Shown piece after piece: positions 34,331-44,417 of a stretch of 64,000 bases of DNA. The position numbers and the translations under genes are program-made. The stretch is from NCBI GenBank assembly GCA_036346355.1, contig CM070571.1, forward strand, positions 46,458,293 through 46,522,292. The letters are read 5' to 3'. Each line of letters begins with the position of its first letter. The stretch's first letter is position 1. The notes beneath the pieces are model-generated. The model worked only from the letters and a program-made list of their open reading frames with translations. It did no database searches and was not told the origin of the DNA. The DNA comes from Rhipidocladum racemiflorum (lineage: Eukaryota; Streptophyta; Magnoliopsida; Poales; Poaceae).

Positions 34331-36832
34331 CTATTTGGCAGTGAGGGCGGCCCCGTTTCGCACGGTCTTGGCAGGGTCTTCAAGATCGACTGTGACCTCC
34401 TTCGTGTCCTTCGCGGATTTGAAGGAACTCGGCCCCGACTTGCTGGAGTGGGGGGCGGATTCGGGGGCCCTCTCCTGGAGTCGGGCGAGCTCGGCGGAAG
34501 CGACGACCGTCGAGGCAAGCTCACAACTGCTCCGTTCGCAGTTGTAAGCGAGCTGGAAAGACGCGGCCATGGTGATGACGCCCTGTGGCCCTGGCATCTT
34601 CAGCTTGAGGTAGGTGTAATTGGGGACCGCCATGAACTTCGCGTAGCACGGTCTCCCCAAGATGGCATGGTAGGAGCCGGGAAAATCCACGACCTCAAAG
34701 ATGAGGCTCTCGGTGCGGAAGTTGTCCAGGCTCTCGAAGGTAACGGGCAGGTCGACCTGCCCGAGCGGATGGGCCTGCTGGCCCGGAACGATGCCGTGGA
34801 AAGGTGCCTTGCTCGGCCGAAGGGCGGTGCGAGGGACTCCCAGGGCATCCAGGGTCTCGACATACATGATGTTGAGACCGCTGCCGCCGTCCATGAGCAC
34901 CTGGGTCAGGCGCTTCGTCCCCACGATGGGGTCGACGACGAGCGGGTAGCGTCCTGGGTGCGGGACGTGGTCGGGGTGGTCGGTCCGATCGAAGGCAATC
35001 GGGCACTCCGACCACCTCAGGTAGCTGGGTACGGCGGGAGTCGCCGTGTGGACCTCGCGGTGGGCGAGTTTCAATCGACGCTTGTCGGTGTAGCACTCTG
35101 CCCCTCCGAAGATCATGAGGCAGCCGTCGAGCTGTGGAAACTCGTCGGTCGCCTCATCGCCCTTCGCCCCGGCGTCCGGCGTCGGGTCACGCTTCTTCCC
35201 CTTGCCCCGCGACATCGTGGGGTTCCCGGAGAGAAAATGCTTCAGGACTTCGCAGTCCCGGTATTTGTGCTTGATGGGATAGTCGTGGTTCGGGCACAGA
35301 CTATCCATGAACCTTTCGAATCGGTTGGGGGTCTGCCGAGCTTGCTGCTTGGCAGGACGGTCGGCAGCGGCGACCATATGGCTTTCGCGGCCTTGCTTCC
35401 CCTTCCGTTTCTTCTTGTTGGAACGGTCGGAAGGGGCGCCGGCCTCGGAGCTGGGCGTCTTGTGGGCCACCTTCCTCTCGAAGATGGCCCCCATGGCCTC
35501 CTCGCCAGAGGCGTGGTTGGTGGCGATGTCGAGAAGCTCCTTGGTGGTCCGGGGCTTTGCGCAGCCCAACTTGTGGACCAGGGCCTCGCAAGTGGTGCCG
35601 TAGATGAACACCCCGATGACGTCAGCGTCATGGATGTAGGGGAGCTCGTTGCACTGCTGGGAGAAGCGGCGGATGTAGTCCCGGAGGGTCTTCCCCGGCT
35701 GCTGCTTGCAGCTCTTCAGGTCCCAGGAGTTGCCAGGGCGTTTGTACGTGCCCTGGAAGTTCCCGACGAAAAGATTCGTCAAGTCGGCCCAGCTGCCGAT
35801 GGTGTCTGCGGGCAGGTACTCGAGCCAGGCTCGAGCGGAGTCCGTGAGATAAATGGGGAGATACTGGATGACGGCGATTCGCTGGCCGCTCTGACCAAAG
35901 ATGCGAGCGGTAGTCTTCTAGCCACACACTGGGGTTTGTCGCCCCTGTGTACATGGCTATGTTGGTCGGAGCTCGGAACCTGGCCGGGAAGTCGGCGTTG
36001 CGGACGGCGCGGGTGAATGCGCGCGGTCCGGGGCCGTCGAGGCCCGGGTCGGGATGGTTGCGTTGCCCGCTATCCGCAACTTGAGATGATGCCACCGCGT
36101 CAGCGACTCTCCTCCGCACCTCGAGGGTGGCGCGAAGGTCACGGTTGTCCCCCAGTCGGTGGTGCACCGGGGTGTGTGATGCCTGGGGCAGTTCCTGGAG
36201 TGGGGTCATCTTGGCTAGGCTCTGACGCCCCCGCGAGGGGGAGTGGCCCAAACGACCCAATGTCGTGCCCGAGTGTCGGGAGCCGGAACCCTGGGCGTGC
36301 TGCACTGTAGCACGCTCAACCAGCCCCCGGTGGTTCTGGTAGGTAGCCCTGGCTTCCGGGTCCATCGTCTCAGGTAATCCGCGGAGCAACATAGCTGCCG
36401 CGGCGATGTTCTGGTTGGCGTGGGGGAAGAACGGAAGATCGCTCGTCCCCTCAGCCAGCCCTGGTGCACCTGACACGCGCGGGCGCGTGCGCCAGAGACA
36501 ACCGGCGGCTGGGGCTGATGTTGCTCCAGGTCGGCCTGGAGTTTGTCGAGCTCAGCCTTTCGGGCCTCTAGCTCTTCGCGCTGCTGCTGGAGGTCGGCGA
36601 GGCGACGCTGATGGTGCGCGTCGTCTTCCCGCCGGGACTCTTCCTGCCGTGCTTCGTCGCACGGGAGGAGGGTCCCGAGGGTTGTGGGGGTGGAGGATGG
36701 CTCCGCCGCACCCGCCATGTTGCACTCTCGAGAGTACATCCTGCGCGGGGGGTGCTCCCTGTCGGAGCTGGAGATGTGGCTGGAGGAGTCCCCCAGCAGG
36801 TCATGGAGATAAGTAGGCGCGTAGCCAGTCAT
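34331..36832 (-). pseudogene. gag: Element A Gag-protease (broken)
   Basis: The start is the ATG at 36832 (MTGYAPTYLHDLLGD). Near residues 60-110 is a Gln/Glu-rich coiled coil (LADLQQQREELEARKAELDK). The capsid domain crosses frameshifts near 36480 and 35890 and is clean from LTNLFVGNFQGTYKRPGNSW. A Lys/Arg-rich stretch and a CPNHDYPIKHKYRDC knuckle-like motif follow. The protease has VLMDGGSGLNIMY, with Asp-Gly-Gly in place of the usual Asp-Ser/Thr-Gly, and AILGRPCYAKFMA. The last codons before the TAG at 34331-34333 are ALTAK. The open frame is 483 codons. The plus-strand 637-codon frame opposite it is a shadow. Confidence 0.9.
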
Positions 36833-37183
36833 GGCCACGAGCCGAGAGCTCGCAGAGGGCGAGGTTGTCGTCCGTCGTGGATCGCACGTGTGTTGCCGGG
36901 GGCGACGCTGGTGCGCGACGGGCCCGCCTGTGAGGCCCATGCCGGGGCCTCGAGGCGGAGGCTGCCGAGAACATCGGCGACCGCGTCCAAGCTCGTGGAG
37001 GACGCCCGGTCTTGGAGGGCGGCGGGGACGAGAACGAGCTCCCCCGCCGCGGTGACGACAAAGTCGAGGGCGCCGAAGCGAATCCAGCCCCTCGACGCCG
37101 GGGAGTCGTCGCGAAAGAAAAAAGGCATCGGGGAGGAAGATGGGAATCCGAAGTCGAAGATGATGACGCGCAAAATCCCCCTA

Positions 37184-37196
37184 CCTGGCGCGCCAA
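37184..37196 (-). promoter_or_regulatory. Primer binding site of element A
   Basis: The minus strand reads TTGGCGCGCCAGG, one base inside the right LTR. Element D has the same site (TGGCGCGCCAGGTAGGGG) at 53101, and it is unlike the tRNA-Met sites of B, C and F. The tRNA used was not identified. Confidence 0.75.
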
Positions 37197-37197
37197 C

Positions 37198-37416
37198 TGT
37201 CGGTGTTTCGTGCACCGGCAATGCGAATTTCTGGTTAGTGGGGGTCGCGCGCTCCCTCTCCCCAAATGGTTGACTCAAAAAGCCAGGAGTTTATACTGGT
37301 TCGGGCTGAACGTCCCTACTCCAGTTCGCTCAGTGGGAGTATATTGATCTTGCGGGATGAACAAAGGATTACAAGCGAGGCAAGGGTTCGACCAACTGAT
37401 TCCCTCGTGCTCGGCT
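37198..37416 (-). repeat. Element A right (5') LTR, inner part
   Basis: It begins TGTCGGTGTTTC, like 2941, and is broken after CGGCT (37412-37416) by element C. The remainder is 43750-44412. Together the LTR is 877 bp. Confidence 0.93.
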
Positions 37417-38548
37417 TGAAGGATCGTTATTTTTGATCCAATTGATTTTGATGATGAGTATTTGAAAAAGATTTGAAACCAGTTTGATATTTCGACAAGA
37501 TTTATTTTTTGGTTTCTTTATTTGAAAAGATCTGAAATCAGTTTGATTATTTGAAAAGCTTTTTGATTTTTGCAAAGGTTTTTGTTCGTGTTTTGAAATC
37601 GTGTTCTTAGAATATTTAATGCAATGCACTCCTGTGAGTGGTTGCATGGTTTAATGTGAGTCAAGTCGCGGACTTGTGCTCGGAATCGTTTTGTGGTTTG
37701 TTCATGTGCAGGTATTGCTCGAGGGCGAATGTGGTCGATGACGGATCGGAACTAGGTTCATGGAGGAACCGAGGTTCGGGACTAGGTTCAGGGGAACCGA
37801 GGTCTTGGTGGTCAAGGATGTCATGCGGACGCTCGGGCTAAGAGAATGGTGCACATGAAGAATGGTTAGTCACGTGAGAATGGCATGAGGTCATTCGCAT
37901 GCAAAGTGTTAGTCACGTGAGTATGGTAGGGTTGCCATACGCGTGCAAGAGTTGTACTCGGCCAGGTTAGGCCAAGTGGAGTTGTGTTGAATACATGCTC
38001 TTTCTAGGATTAGGAGTGGGAATCCTTTTAGGATTAGGAATCCTTCTAGGATTAGGACTCCTTCTAGGATTAGGTGTGTTTGCCTTCTTTAAATAGAGGG
38101 TTGCCTCCTGTTGAAGGCAATCAAGCTTTGAGCAAGCTTTAGGGTTGTACTCTTTTGTTTGGAGTATTTTAGACAAAAGAAAGGAGAAATAAAGATCAAG
38201 TTCATCAAATCTTTCATGAGCTACAATTCTAGTTAGATTTATTCTCGCCATCTTCTGGAACAGTAAGCTTGGAAAGGTCATAACTTTTGATCCGTAAGTC
38301 CGATTGAGCTGATTCTTTTTGGGTTTGATTCGTATTGGAATCTAGTTTCTTGTGTCCAAATTTCAGATCGATCGGACGGTTAGATCTCCGGGAATTCACG
38401 TTTTACCAAACCTCTATCATTCTGTTTTTTTCGAAAACGAGGCAATTATTTGGTTCTATTTTGGGGTAAACTTTTAATAGATCAAGAATTTGGTTTTAGC
38501 TTCCGCACAATCATTCACCCCCCTCTGATTGCTATATTCGGTCCTACA
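37417..38548 (+). repeat. Element C 5' LTR
   Basis: 1132 bp. The core promoter candidate is TTTAAATAG at 38088-38096. Four CTAGGATTAGGA-type repeats sit just before it (38003-38071), alternating with the complementary GGAATCCTT. It ends GGTCCTACA. Confidence 0.95.
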
Positions 38549-38550
38549 AG

Positions 38551-38562
38551 TGGTATCAGAGC
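38551..38562 (+). promoter_or_regulatory. Primer binding site of element C (initiator tRNA-Met)
   Basis: TGGTATCAGAGC starts two bases after the LTR end, the standard site for Ty1/copia elements. Confidence 0.92.
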
Positions 38563-38609
38563 TTGGCTCTACTAATCCATCTTAACAGGTGATTAGTAAA
38601 CGGTAAGTT

Positions 38610-40499
38610 ATGGCAACAGAGATATACTCGAACAAGCCGCCAATCTTCAATGGCACAGACTTTCCCCACTGGCGGATTCGAATGACTGCATACCTTCAAG
38701 CTCAAGGTAACGCTATTTGGCGCAAGGTAAAGATTCCATACGAGCTTCCTTCAAATGATGATATTGATAAAATCGAGTTTGAAAAAGATGTTGAAAACAA
38801 TAATAGAGCTAGAAACATATTGCTTCAAGGACTTGCTAGAAAAGAATTCGATAGAGTCTGTCATTTACTCACTGCTCATGAAATTTGGAAATCTCTTCAA
38901 GATTATCATGAGGGCACTGACTCTGTAAAAGAAGCTAGGCAAGATCAATTTAAAAAGGAATACACTAGATTTGAAATGAACTCTGGAGAATCTCTAGATG
39001 ATTGTTTTGCTCGCTTTAATAGAATCTTAAACAATCTTAGAGCTGTAGATGTAAAGTACACTGACTCTGAAAATGCTAGACATTTCCTATCATCTCTTGA
39101 TCTTAAAATCTGGCAAATGAAAGTGACTGCTTTTAGGGAAGCTCACAAGATGAGTGAAATGACTTTGGATAAACTATATTCTAGTCTCAAGACTTTTGAG
39201 ATAGACATTGTTTCAAGAACATCCAATGATAACTCTATGGCTCTTAATGCTAATTCCTCTTCATATGATAATGCTACTAGTTCTTCATCATCATATTCCA
39301 TTACTGCTTTGAGTGCTCTTAGTGATGAACAGCTAGATCAAATACCAGAAGATACACTTGCTCTTCTTTCCAAGCGTGTCAATGCAGCTTACATGAGATC
39401 AAGGGAAAGAAAAGGAGCCTCCATCCACTGCTACAACTGCGGCAAGGCAGGGCACATCCGTGCTAAATGTTTCAAGAACAAAGATAGAGAGGAGAAGGAG
39501 CAAAGCAACTCCTCCAAGTCCTTCCGGCCAAGAGAGAGCAAGGATAAAAATAAGCAACGGACGAAGAAGATGCTCAACAAAGTCTTCGAGGCAATTGGTC
39601 GCTTAGACTTAAGCGACATTGATGACTCAACTGAAGATGAGAAGGAAGCGAAGCAAACGAAGCTGAAAGAGAAGGATTTCACCGGACTGTGCTTCATGGC
39701 AAAAGGGAACACTAGTGATTCTAGTGACAACGACAGCACCTCCAGCGACGGTGATGAGGTAATGCCTTCGTATGATGAGCTTTGTGAAGTTTTAGTCATA
39801 TTGAGAAAATCTTTAAGAAAATCTTCACTCAAAAATAAAAACTTAGAAAAAGATCTATCCATGCTAAAATCTGAAAACTTTGATCTTAGAAATTCAAATT
39901 CTGAAAATATTTGTGATACTTGCTTAGATCTCAAATTTGAAATTAAGTCTCTAAAAGAGGAACATGTCATTAAACTAGAACAAGTTTATGCCGAACAATT
40001 GAAAAATGAAAAACTTGTGAAAAATATTGGTTGCTCTACTGATAGTTTACATGATCAAATTGCTTGCTCTAAATGTTCAATTCTTGAGTTGAAATTAAAA
40101 GATGCAAATTGTAGAGTTACACAATTAACAAATGACATGTTCACTCATGAAATTAACTCGTGTTCAAATTGCCGTAAATGTAAAGCTAAAATTGACACTC
40201 CTTGTGATAATTGTTTAACTCTTGCTAAGAAAGTTGATTACTTGCAAAATTCTTTGGAACGTTTCACTGATGGCAAGAAAAACCTAAACATGATTTTGGA
40301 TCAATCAAAAGTCAGCACTCAAAACAAAGGTTTAGGTTTTGATTCTTATGCTCATCATAAATCACATGCTCCCACTGTTGTCAAAACACTTGAAAGTGGA
40401 AAATTTGAAATTGTCAATGAGCCTAAGAAAACTGTCTTTAAATCTGGTGGTCTTTTATCTTCTACTATGATGAATGCAAAATGTGCTTCTCTTTGTTAA
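38610..40499 (+). CDS. gag: Element C Gag, 629 residues, intact
   Basis: The protein forms virus-like particles and binds RNA. The N-terminus (IYSNKPPIFNGTDFPHWRIR) and following helices to about residue 190 match the copia gag domain family. A CCHC zinc knuckle, CYNCGKAGHIRAKC, lies near residues 273-286. It is followed by a Lys/Arg-rich stretch, an acidic Ser/Asp stretch near residues 370-385 and a coiled coil (SLRKSSLKNKNLEKDLSMLK) to about residue 470. Four extra Cys pairs (CDTCLD, CSKC, CSNCRKC, CDNC) lie near residues 435-540. The ATG at 38610 is 48 bases past the primer site and the frame is fully open, in contrast with the ruined pol. Confidence 0.93.
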   Translation: MATEIYSNKPPIFNGTDFPHWRIRMTAYLQAQGNAIWRKVKIPYELPSNDDIDKIEFEKDVENNNRARNILLQGLARKEFDRVCHLLTAHEIWKSLQDYHEGTDSVKEARQDQFKKEYTRFEMNSGESLDDCFARFNRILNNLRAVDVKYTDSENARHFLSSLDLKIWQMKVTAFREAHKMSEMTLDKLYSSLKTFEIDIVSRTSNDNSMALNANSSSYDNATSSSSSYSITALSALSDEQLDQIPEDTLALLSKRVNAAYMRSRERKGASIHCYNCGKAGHIRAKCFKNKDREEKEQSNSSKSFRPRESKDKNKQRTKKMLNKVFEAIGRLDLSDIDDSTEDEKEAKQTKLKEKDFTGLCFMAKGNTSDSSDNDSTSSDGDEVMPSYDELCEVLVILRKSLRKSSLKNKNLEKDLSMLKSENFDLRNSNSENICDTCLDLKFEIKSLKEEHVIKLEQVYAEQLKNEKLVKNIGCSTDSLHDQIACSKCSILELKLKDANCRVTQLTNDMFTHEINSCSNCRKCKAKIDTPCDNCLTLAKKVDYLQNSLERFTDGKKNLNMILDQSKVSTQNKGLGFDSYAHHKSHAPTVVKTLESGKFEIVNEPKKTVFKSGGLLSSTMMNAKCASLC

Positions 40500-41067
40500 A
40501 GCAAAACATCATGTTAAGTACACTTGCACTCATTGTGGTAGAGATGGACATCTAGTAGACTTTTGCTTTAGACTAGCTAAACAACAAAAGAGAGAAAGGT
40601 TTAATGCTAGGTCTAATTTCAGACATGTGCACGTTTCATTTCTCATTATGTGCCTAGGGTGATGCAAATACCTCTTGTTGCTAAGAACACGAGAAAAGAC
40701 AAATCTTCTTTTATGCATAAGAATGCTCGTGTTGTGCCAACTGTTGTGCGTCGTGTGTCTCAAGATCTTGTATTCCTAAACATCTTATTTCTAACCCGAT
40801 CGAGACATCGACACTTTCTGCTTCTATGTAGGCTTCTCACGCGAGGAAGGGGAACATATGGCTAGTGGATTCCGGATGCTCACACCACATGTCCGATGAT
40901 AAGAATTGGTTCTCCTCCTTCACTTGTGCATCTCGTGCTAAAAGTGTTATTTTTCAAGATGCTTCCTCCACCTCTGTTGCAAAAGGCACTAGTCCAAATA
41001 GTGCAGTGCAGTGCATATGTTCAGGGGAGAGTATCTTTGTTGATGAAGATGATGATGATCTTTGTTG
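40474..41067 (+). pseudogene. Element C protease region remnant
   Basis: Overlapping the gag end in another frame is CTHCGRDGHLVDFC, a second CCHC knuckle. After a frameshift, WLVDSGCSHHMSDDKNWFSS (near 40860) shows the copia protease active site Asp-Ser-Gly with the usual HHM neighbours. The frame runs out at 41067 after an Asp-rich end. Everything between here and RNase H has been deleted. Confidence 0.85.
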
Positions 41068-41099
41068 AGGATGAGATAATTGGAGTTCTTTGTGTGCTT

Positions 41100-41493
41100 G
41101 TGTGCTCGTTTTCAAGCTTCCCGCGTGCTTCACATCGACAAGCTATCAAGAGGATTTTAAGGTATCTCCGTGGTACTCAAGATTTTGGCATTTGGCTTTC
41201 TGCTTCTTCACGCATTAGTTTAAGACCTTTCTCTGAAGCTGAATTTGGAGGATGTGGAATTGATAGAAAAAGTACATCTGGTTCATGCCACTTCTTGAGT
41301 AATTCTCTTTCTTGGACACATTGACATCAGATTTCATTTTCTTAGAGATCATGTTGAAAAAAGAGCTATTGAACTGAAATTTGTTGATTTGGGTGCTCAC
41401 TTGGTCGATATTTTCACTAAACCGCTTGATTTTTCTCGTTTTGCTTTCTTACGCGGTGAACTTGGGATCATTCATCCCCATGGGTTGATTTGA
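41100..41493 (+). pseudogene. pol: Element C RNase H remnant (end of pol)
   Basis: Readable pieces are SHRQAIKRILRYLRGTQDFG, EFGGCGIDRKSTSGSCHFL and, after a stop and shift, HFLRDHVEKRAIELKFVDLG and DIFTKPLDFSRFAFLRGELG. These are the closing segments of copia RNase H. No RT or integrase motif lies between 41067 and 41100, so about two thirds of pol is missing. Confidence 0.87.
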
Positions 41494-42614
41494 GGGAGTC
41501 TTGAGTTTATCTCTTTTGGGTTACTTGACTTTGGTTCCTAGAAGTGATTTTTTATAAGTGGTATTTTGACTTTACACCTCAAGTAAAAACCCCTGTTTAC
41601 ATTGCATCATGTAGTACAAAGCTTTGGTGATTATTCTTGTGTATATAGCCAAGTTAATGCTCAATGCTTTACTTATCACTAAAAGGCTAAAATAATTCAA
41701 TTTGAGATGCTTTTCGAGAATATTTTGGCTCTTGCTCATTATGGTATTGCATTTGTGAAATAGGCTTAAAAGTTTCTTGTCATCTGTTGAAAGGCTAGAG
41801 CTGATTAGAAACTATGTGTGAGTTTTTTGTTGGACTTCAAATGATCATTATGAGTCTTAAGCAAAATCAGTGTTTTAATGTTAAAAGCAAGTTGAAAAAG
41901 ATGCAAGCAAAAGCTACTTGGCTAAACACAAGTTTAGTACAATGTGCAGCTTCCTTGCCAGGGGTTTAAATGCAAAAGATGCAAGAAAAGGCTACTTGTC
42001 TAAACAAAAGTTCAGAACAATGTGAAGCCACTTGCCAATTTAAACTGAGAAAGATACAAGAAAGAACTACCTACTCATACACAAGTATGGGCTAGTGTGC
42101 AGTTACTTGTCATCCCTATTGATCACAAAGCAAAATTGTCAAACTTGCTAAAAGAGAAAAAGGAAATTCAAATGGTTGAAAAAGGCTTGAGACAAATATT
42201 AGTGAATTTGAAAGTCTCTCTATGCTCATGATAGATTTCTTTTTCGCTTTGGCAAAATCTGTTTATGACATTTTACTTGTTTGCTCTAATTTGCTTATGC
42301 AATAACTATTCTATGTGTTAGAGCCTCCATATTCTCACAATTTGCTTTCTCATTGGATAATTTGATACAAAATGAGAAAGTTCTCCTAAAACTCTTCAAA
42401 TGCTTTACTTTGATTATATACCTTGAATATACTTCAAAGCTTGAGATCTTGCATTCATTAAGGGGAGTTTTGAGATCTTGATGACTATTTTGTCAAAAGG
42501 GGAGAACAAGTCAAAGAGGTTTTTGAATTGGGATTATTTGGTCTTTTGGTTCTTGCTCAATCTCTTGTCAAATCTTATATTGTGTTTTGTCAAATTACTC
42601 ACCAAGGGGGAGAT
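41494..42614 (+). other. Element C non-coding spacer with degenerate 75-bp repeats and purine tracts
   Basis: There is no ORF of note. Three degenerate units of about 75 bp (41890-42110) share AAAGATGCAAG.AAA.GCTAC, then an ACA.AAGT..AGT.CAATGTG.AGC block ending CTTGCCA. A purine run AAAAGGGGAGAAC occurs at 42495-42507. The final polypurine tract AAGGGGGAGA lies at 42604-42613, next to the 3' LTR. Confidence 0.75.
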
Positions 42615-43749
42615 TGAAGGATCGTTATTTTTGATCCAATTGATTTTGATGATGAGTATTTGAAAAAGATTTGAAACAGTTTGATATTTCGACAAGATTT
42701 ATTTTTTGGTTTCTTTATTTGAAAAGATCTGAAATCAGTTTGATTATTTGAAAAGCTTTTTGATTTTTGCAAAGGTTTTTGTTCGTGTTTTGAAATCGTG
42801 TTCTTAGAATATTTAATGCAATGCACTCCTGTGAGTGGTTGCATGGTTTAATGTGAGTCAAGTCGCGGACTTGTGCTCGGAATCGTTTTGTGGTTTGTTC
42901 ATGTGCAGGTATTGCTCGAGGGCGAATGTGGTCGATGACGGGACTGGAACTAGGTTCATGGAGGAACTGAGGTTCGGGACTAGGTTCAGGGGGAACTGAG
43001 GTCTTGGTGGTCAAGGATGTCATGCGGGACGTTCGGGCTAAGAGAATGGTGCACATGAAGAATGGTTAGTCACGTGAGAATGGCATGAGGTCATTCGCAT
43101 GCAAAGTGTTAGTCACGTGAGTATGGTAGGGTTGCCATACGCGTGCAAGAGTTGTACTCGGCCAGGTTAGGCCAAGTGGAGTTGTGTTGAATACATGCTC
43201 TTTCTAGGATTAGGAGTGGGAATCCTTTTAGGATTAGGAATCCTTCTAGGATTAGGACTCCTTCTAGGATTAGGTGTGTTTGCCTTCTTTAAATAGAGGG
43301 TTGCCTCCTGTTGAAGGCAATCAAGCTTTGAGCAAGCTTTAGGGTTGTACTCTTTTGTTTGGAGTATTTTAGACAAAAGAAAGGAGAAATAAAGATCAAG
43401 TTCATCAAATCTTTCGGCGAGCTACAATTCTAGTTAGATTTATTCTCGCCATCTTCTGGAACAGTAAGCTTGGAAAGGTCATAACTTTTGATCCGTAAGT
43501 CCGATTGAGCTGATTCTTTTTGGGTTTGATTCGTATTGGAATCTAGTTTCTTGTGTCCAAATTTCAGATCGATCGGACGGTTAGATCTCCGGGAATTCAC
43601 GTTTTACCAAACCTCTATCATTCTGTTTTTTTCGAAAACGAGGCAATTATTTGGTTCTATTTTGGGGTAAACTTTTAATAGATCAAGAATTTGGTTTTAG
43701 CTTCCGCACAATCATTCACCCCCCTCTGATTGCTATATTCGGTCCTACA
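42615..43749 (+). repeat. Element C 3' LTR
   Basis: 1135 bp, nearly identical to 37417-38548. Most differences are at CTG/CCG-type positions (for example AACTGAGG here against AACCGAGG in the 5' LTR). Confidence 0.95.
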
Positions 43750-44412
43750 CGGCTGCTCGTTTTCTGCTTGCCTAGAAATCGATCGTCCCCCCGCTCCCTC
43801 GGGCCCTGCCTTTCCTTATATAGATGGAGGTAGCAGGTTACACGGGAGTTTGGAGGAAAAAGGGAGGGGGTACTGTACGCCTTGGAATCTGGTTTCTGTC
43901 TTGTCCGACCGACCTCCGCCCGCCCCACGCAGGGTTGGTAGTCCCGCGGTGTGCGGTCTCCTGCTGGGCTGTCAGGATGACATACTGCTCTGTGCTCCTG
44001 TCAGCTTCGGTGATTGTAATGGTGCTTGACTTTAGCTCGGCCTCGGGAGAGGGTGCCTCCCTCCGCGGCGTGTCAATCGACGGGACGGGGGCTTGACTCC
44101 TTCGACGGTCCTTCTGACAACCTCGGGAAGGAGCCGTCTACCCCCGTACGGGTGTCAGTGGATGTTGCGTGCGTGGGGCAGCTGGCTCCACAGACACGGG
44201 GTCCACCCCTTTGGGTGCCAGTGGAGCCGACCAACCGTGCGCCCCGACCTTGGAGGTTGGGGTCGACCGACCGTTTGGGCTGGCTCGGACCGGGGCCTGG
44301 CCCACTCTCTGCAGCCCACACACCTTTCGCCAGTACTGGGCTCCCAGAGAGGTAGGTCAGCCCGTTCGTGGCCCCGGGCTGATGGGGGTACCCATGGTAT
44401 GGGTACTCGTCA
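43750..44412 (-). repeat. Element A right LTR, outer part
   Basis: It resumes after C with the duplicated CGGCT. A minus-strand TATATAAGG lies at 43814-43822. The outer edge holds a perfect 8-bp hairpin, GTACCCAT-GGT-ATGGGTAC (44388-44406), before CTCGTCA and the TSD. Confidence 0.93.
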
Positions 44413-44417
44413 CTATG

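Larger units (their letters stand above)
37417..43749 (+). mobile_element. Element C: Ty1/copia retrotransposon with pol mostly deleted (Sirevirus-like)
   Basis: The ends are TGAAGGATCG and GGTCCTACA, with exact TSD CGGCT at 37412-37416 and 43750-43754. The LTRs are 1132 bp (37417-38548) and 1135 bp (42615-43749) and differ at only about eight places by eye, so insertion is recent. An intact 629-residue gag is followed by a stub of protease, a fragment of RNase H and a 1.1-kb spacer. Integrase and RT are missing. Sirevirus affinity is inferred from the gag with a long coiled-coil tail and several purine tracts before the 3' LTR. Confidence 0.93.
2941..44412 (-). mobile_element. Element A: Tat-type Ty3 retrotransposon, nested in F and itself hosting B and C
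   Basis: The ends are TGTCGGTG at 2941 and CTCGTCA at 44412, flanked by an exact TSD, CTATG, at 2936-2940 and 44413-44417. The element reads on the minus strand: the right LTR is its 5' LTR, with the primer site just inside at 37184-37196. Its LTR is 877 bp once C is removed. Gag-protease, RT, two RNase H regions and integrase run leftwards from 36832 to 31118. Between pol and the left LTR lies a plus-strand spliced antisense gene (27899-29363) and a small second cassette. Element B splits the left LTR and C the right one. Removing B and C leaves about 11 kb. Confidence 0.93.

Noticed and set aside
34103..36016. 637-codon open frame on the plus strand
   Set aside because: It lies exactly opposite the Gag-protease frame of A. 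It has no recognised domain and arises from GC-rich codons on the coding strand.
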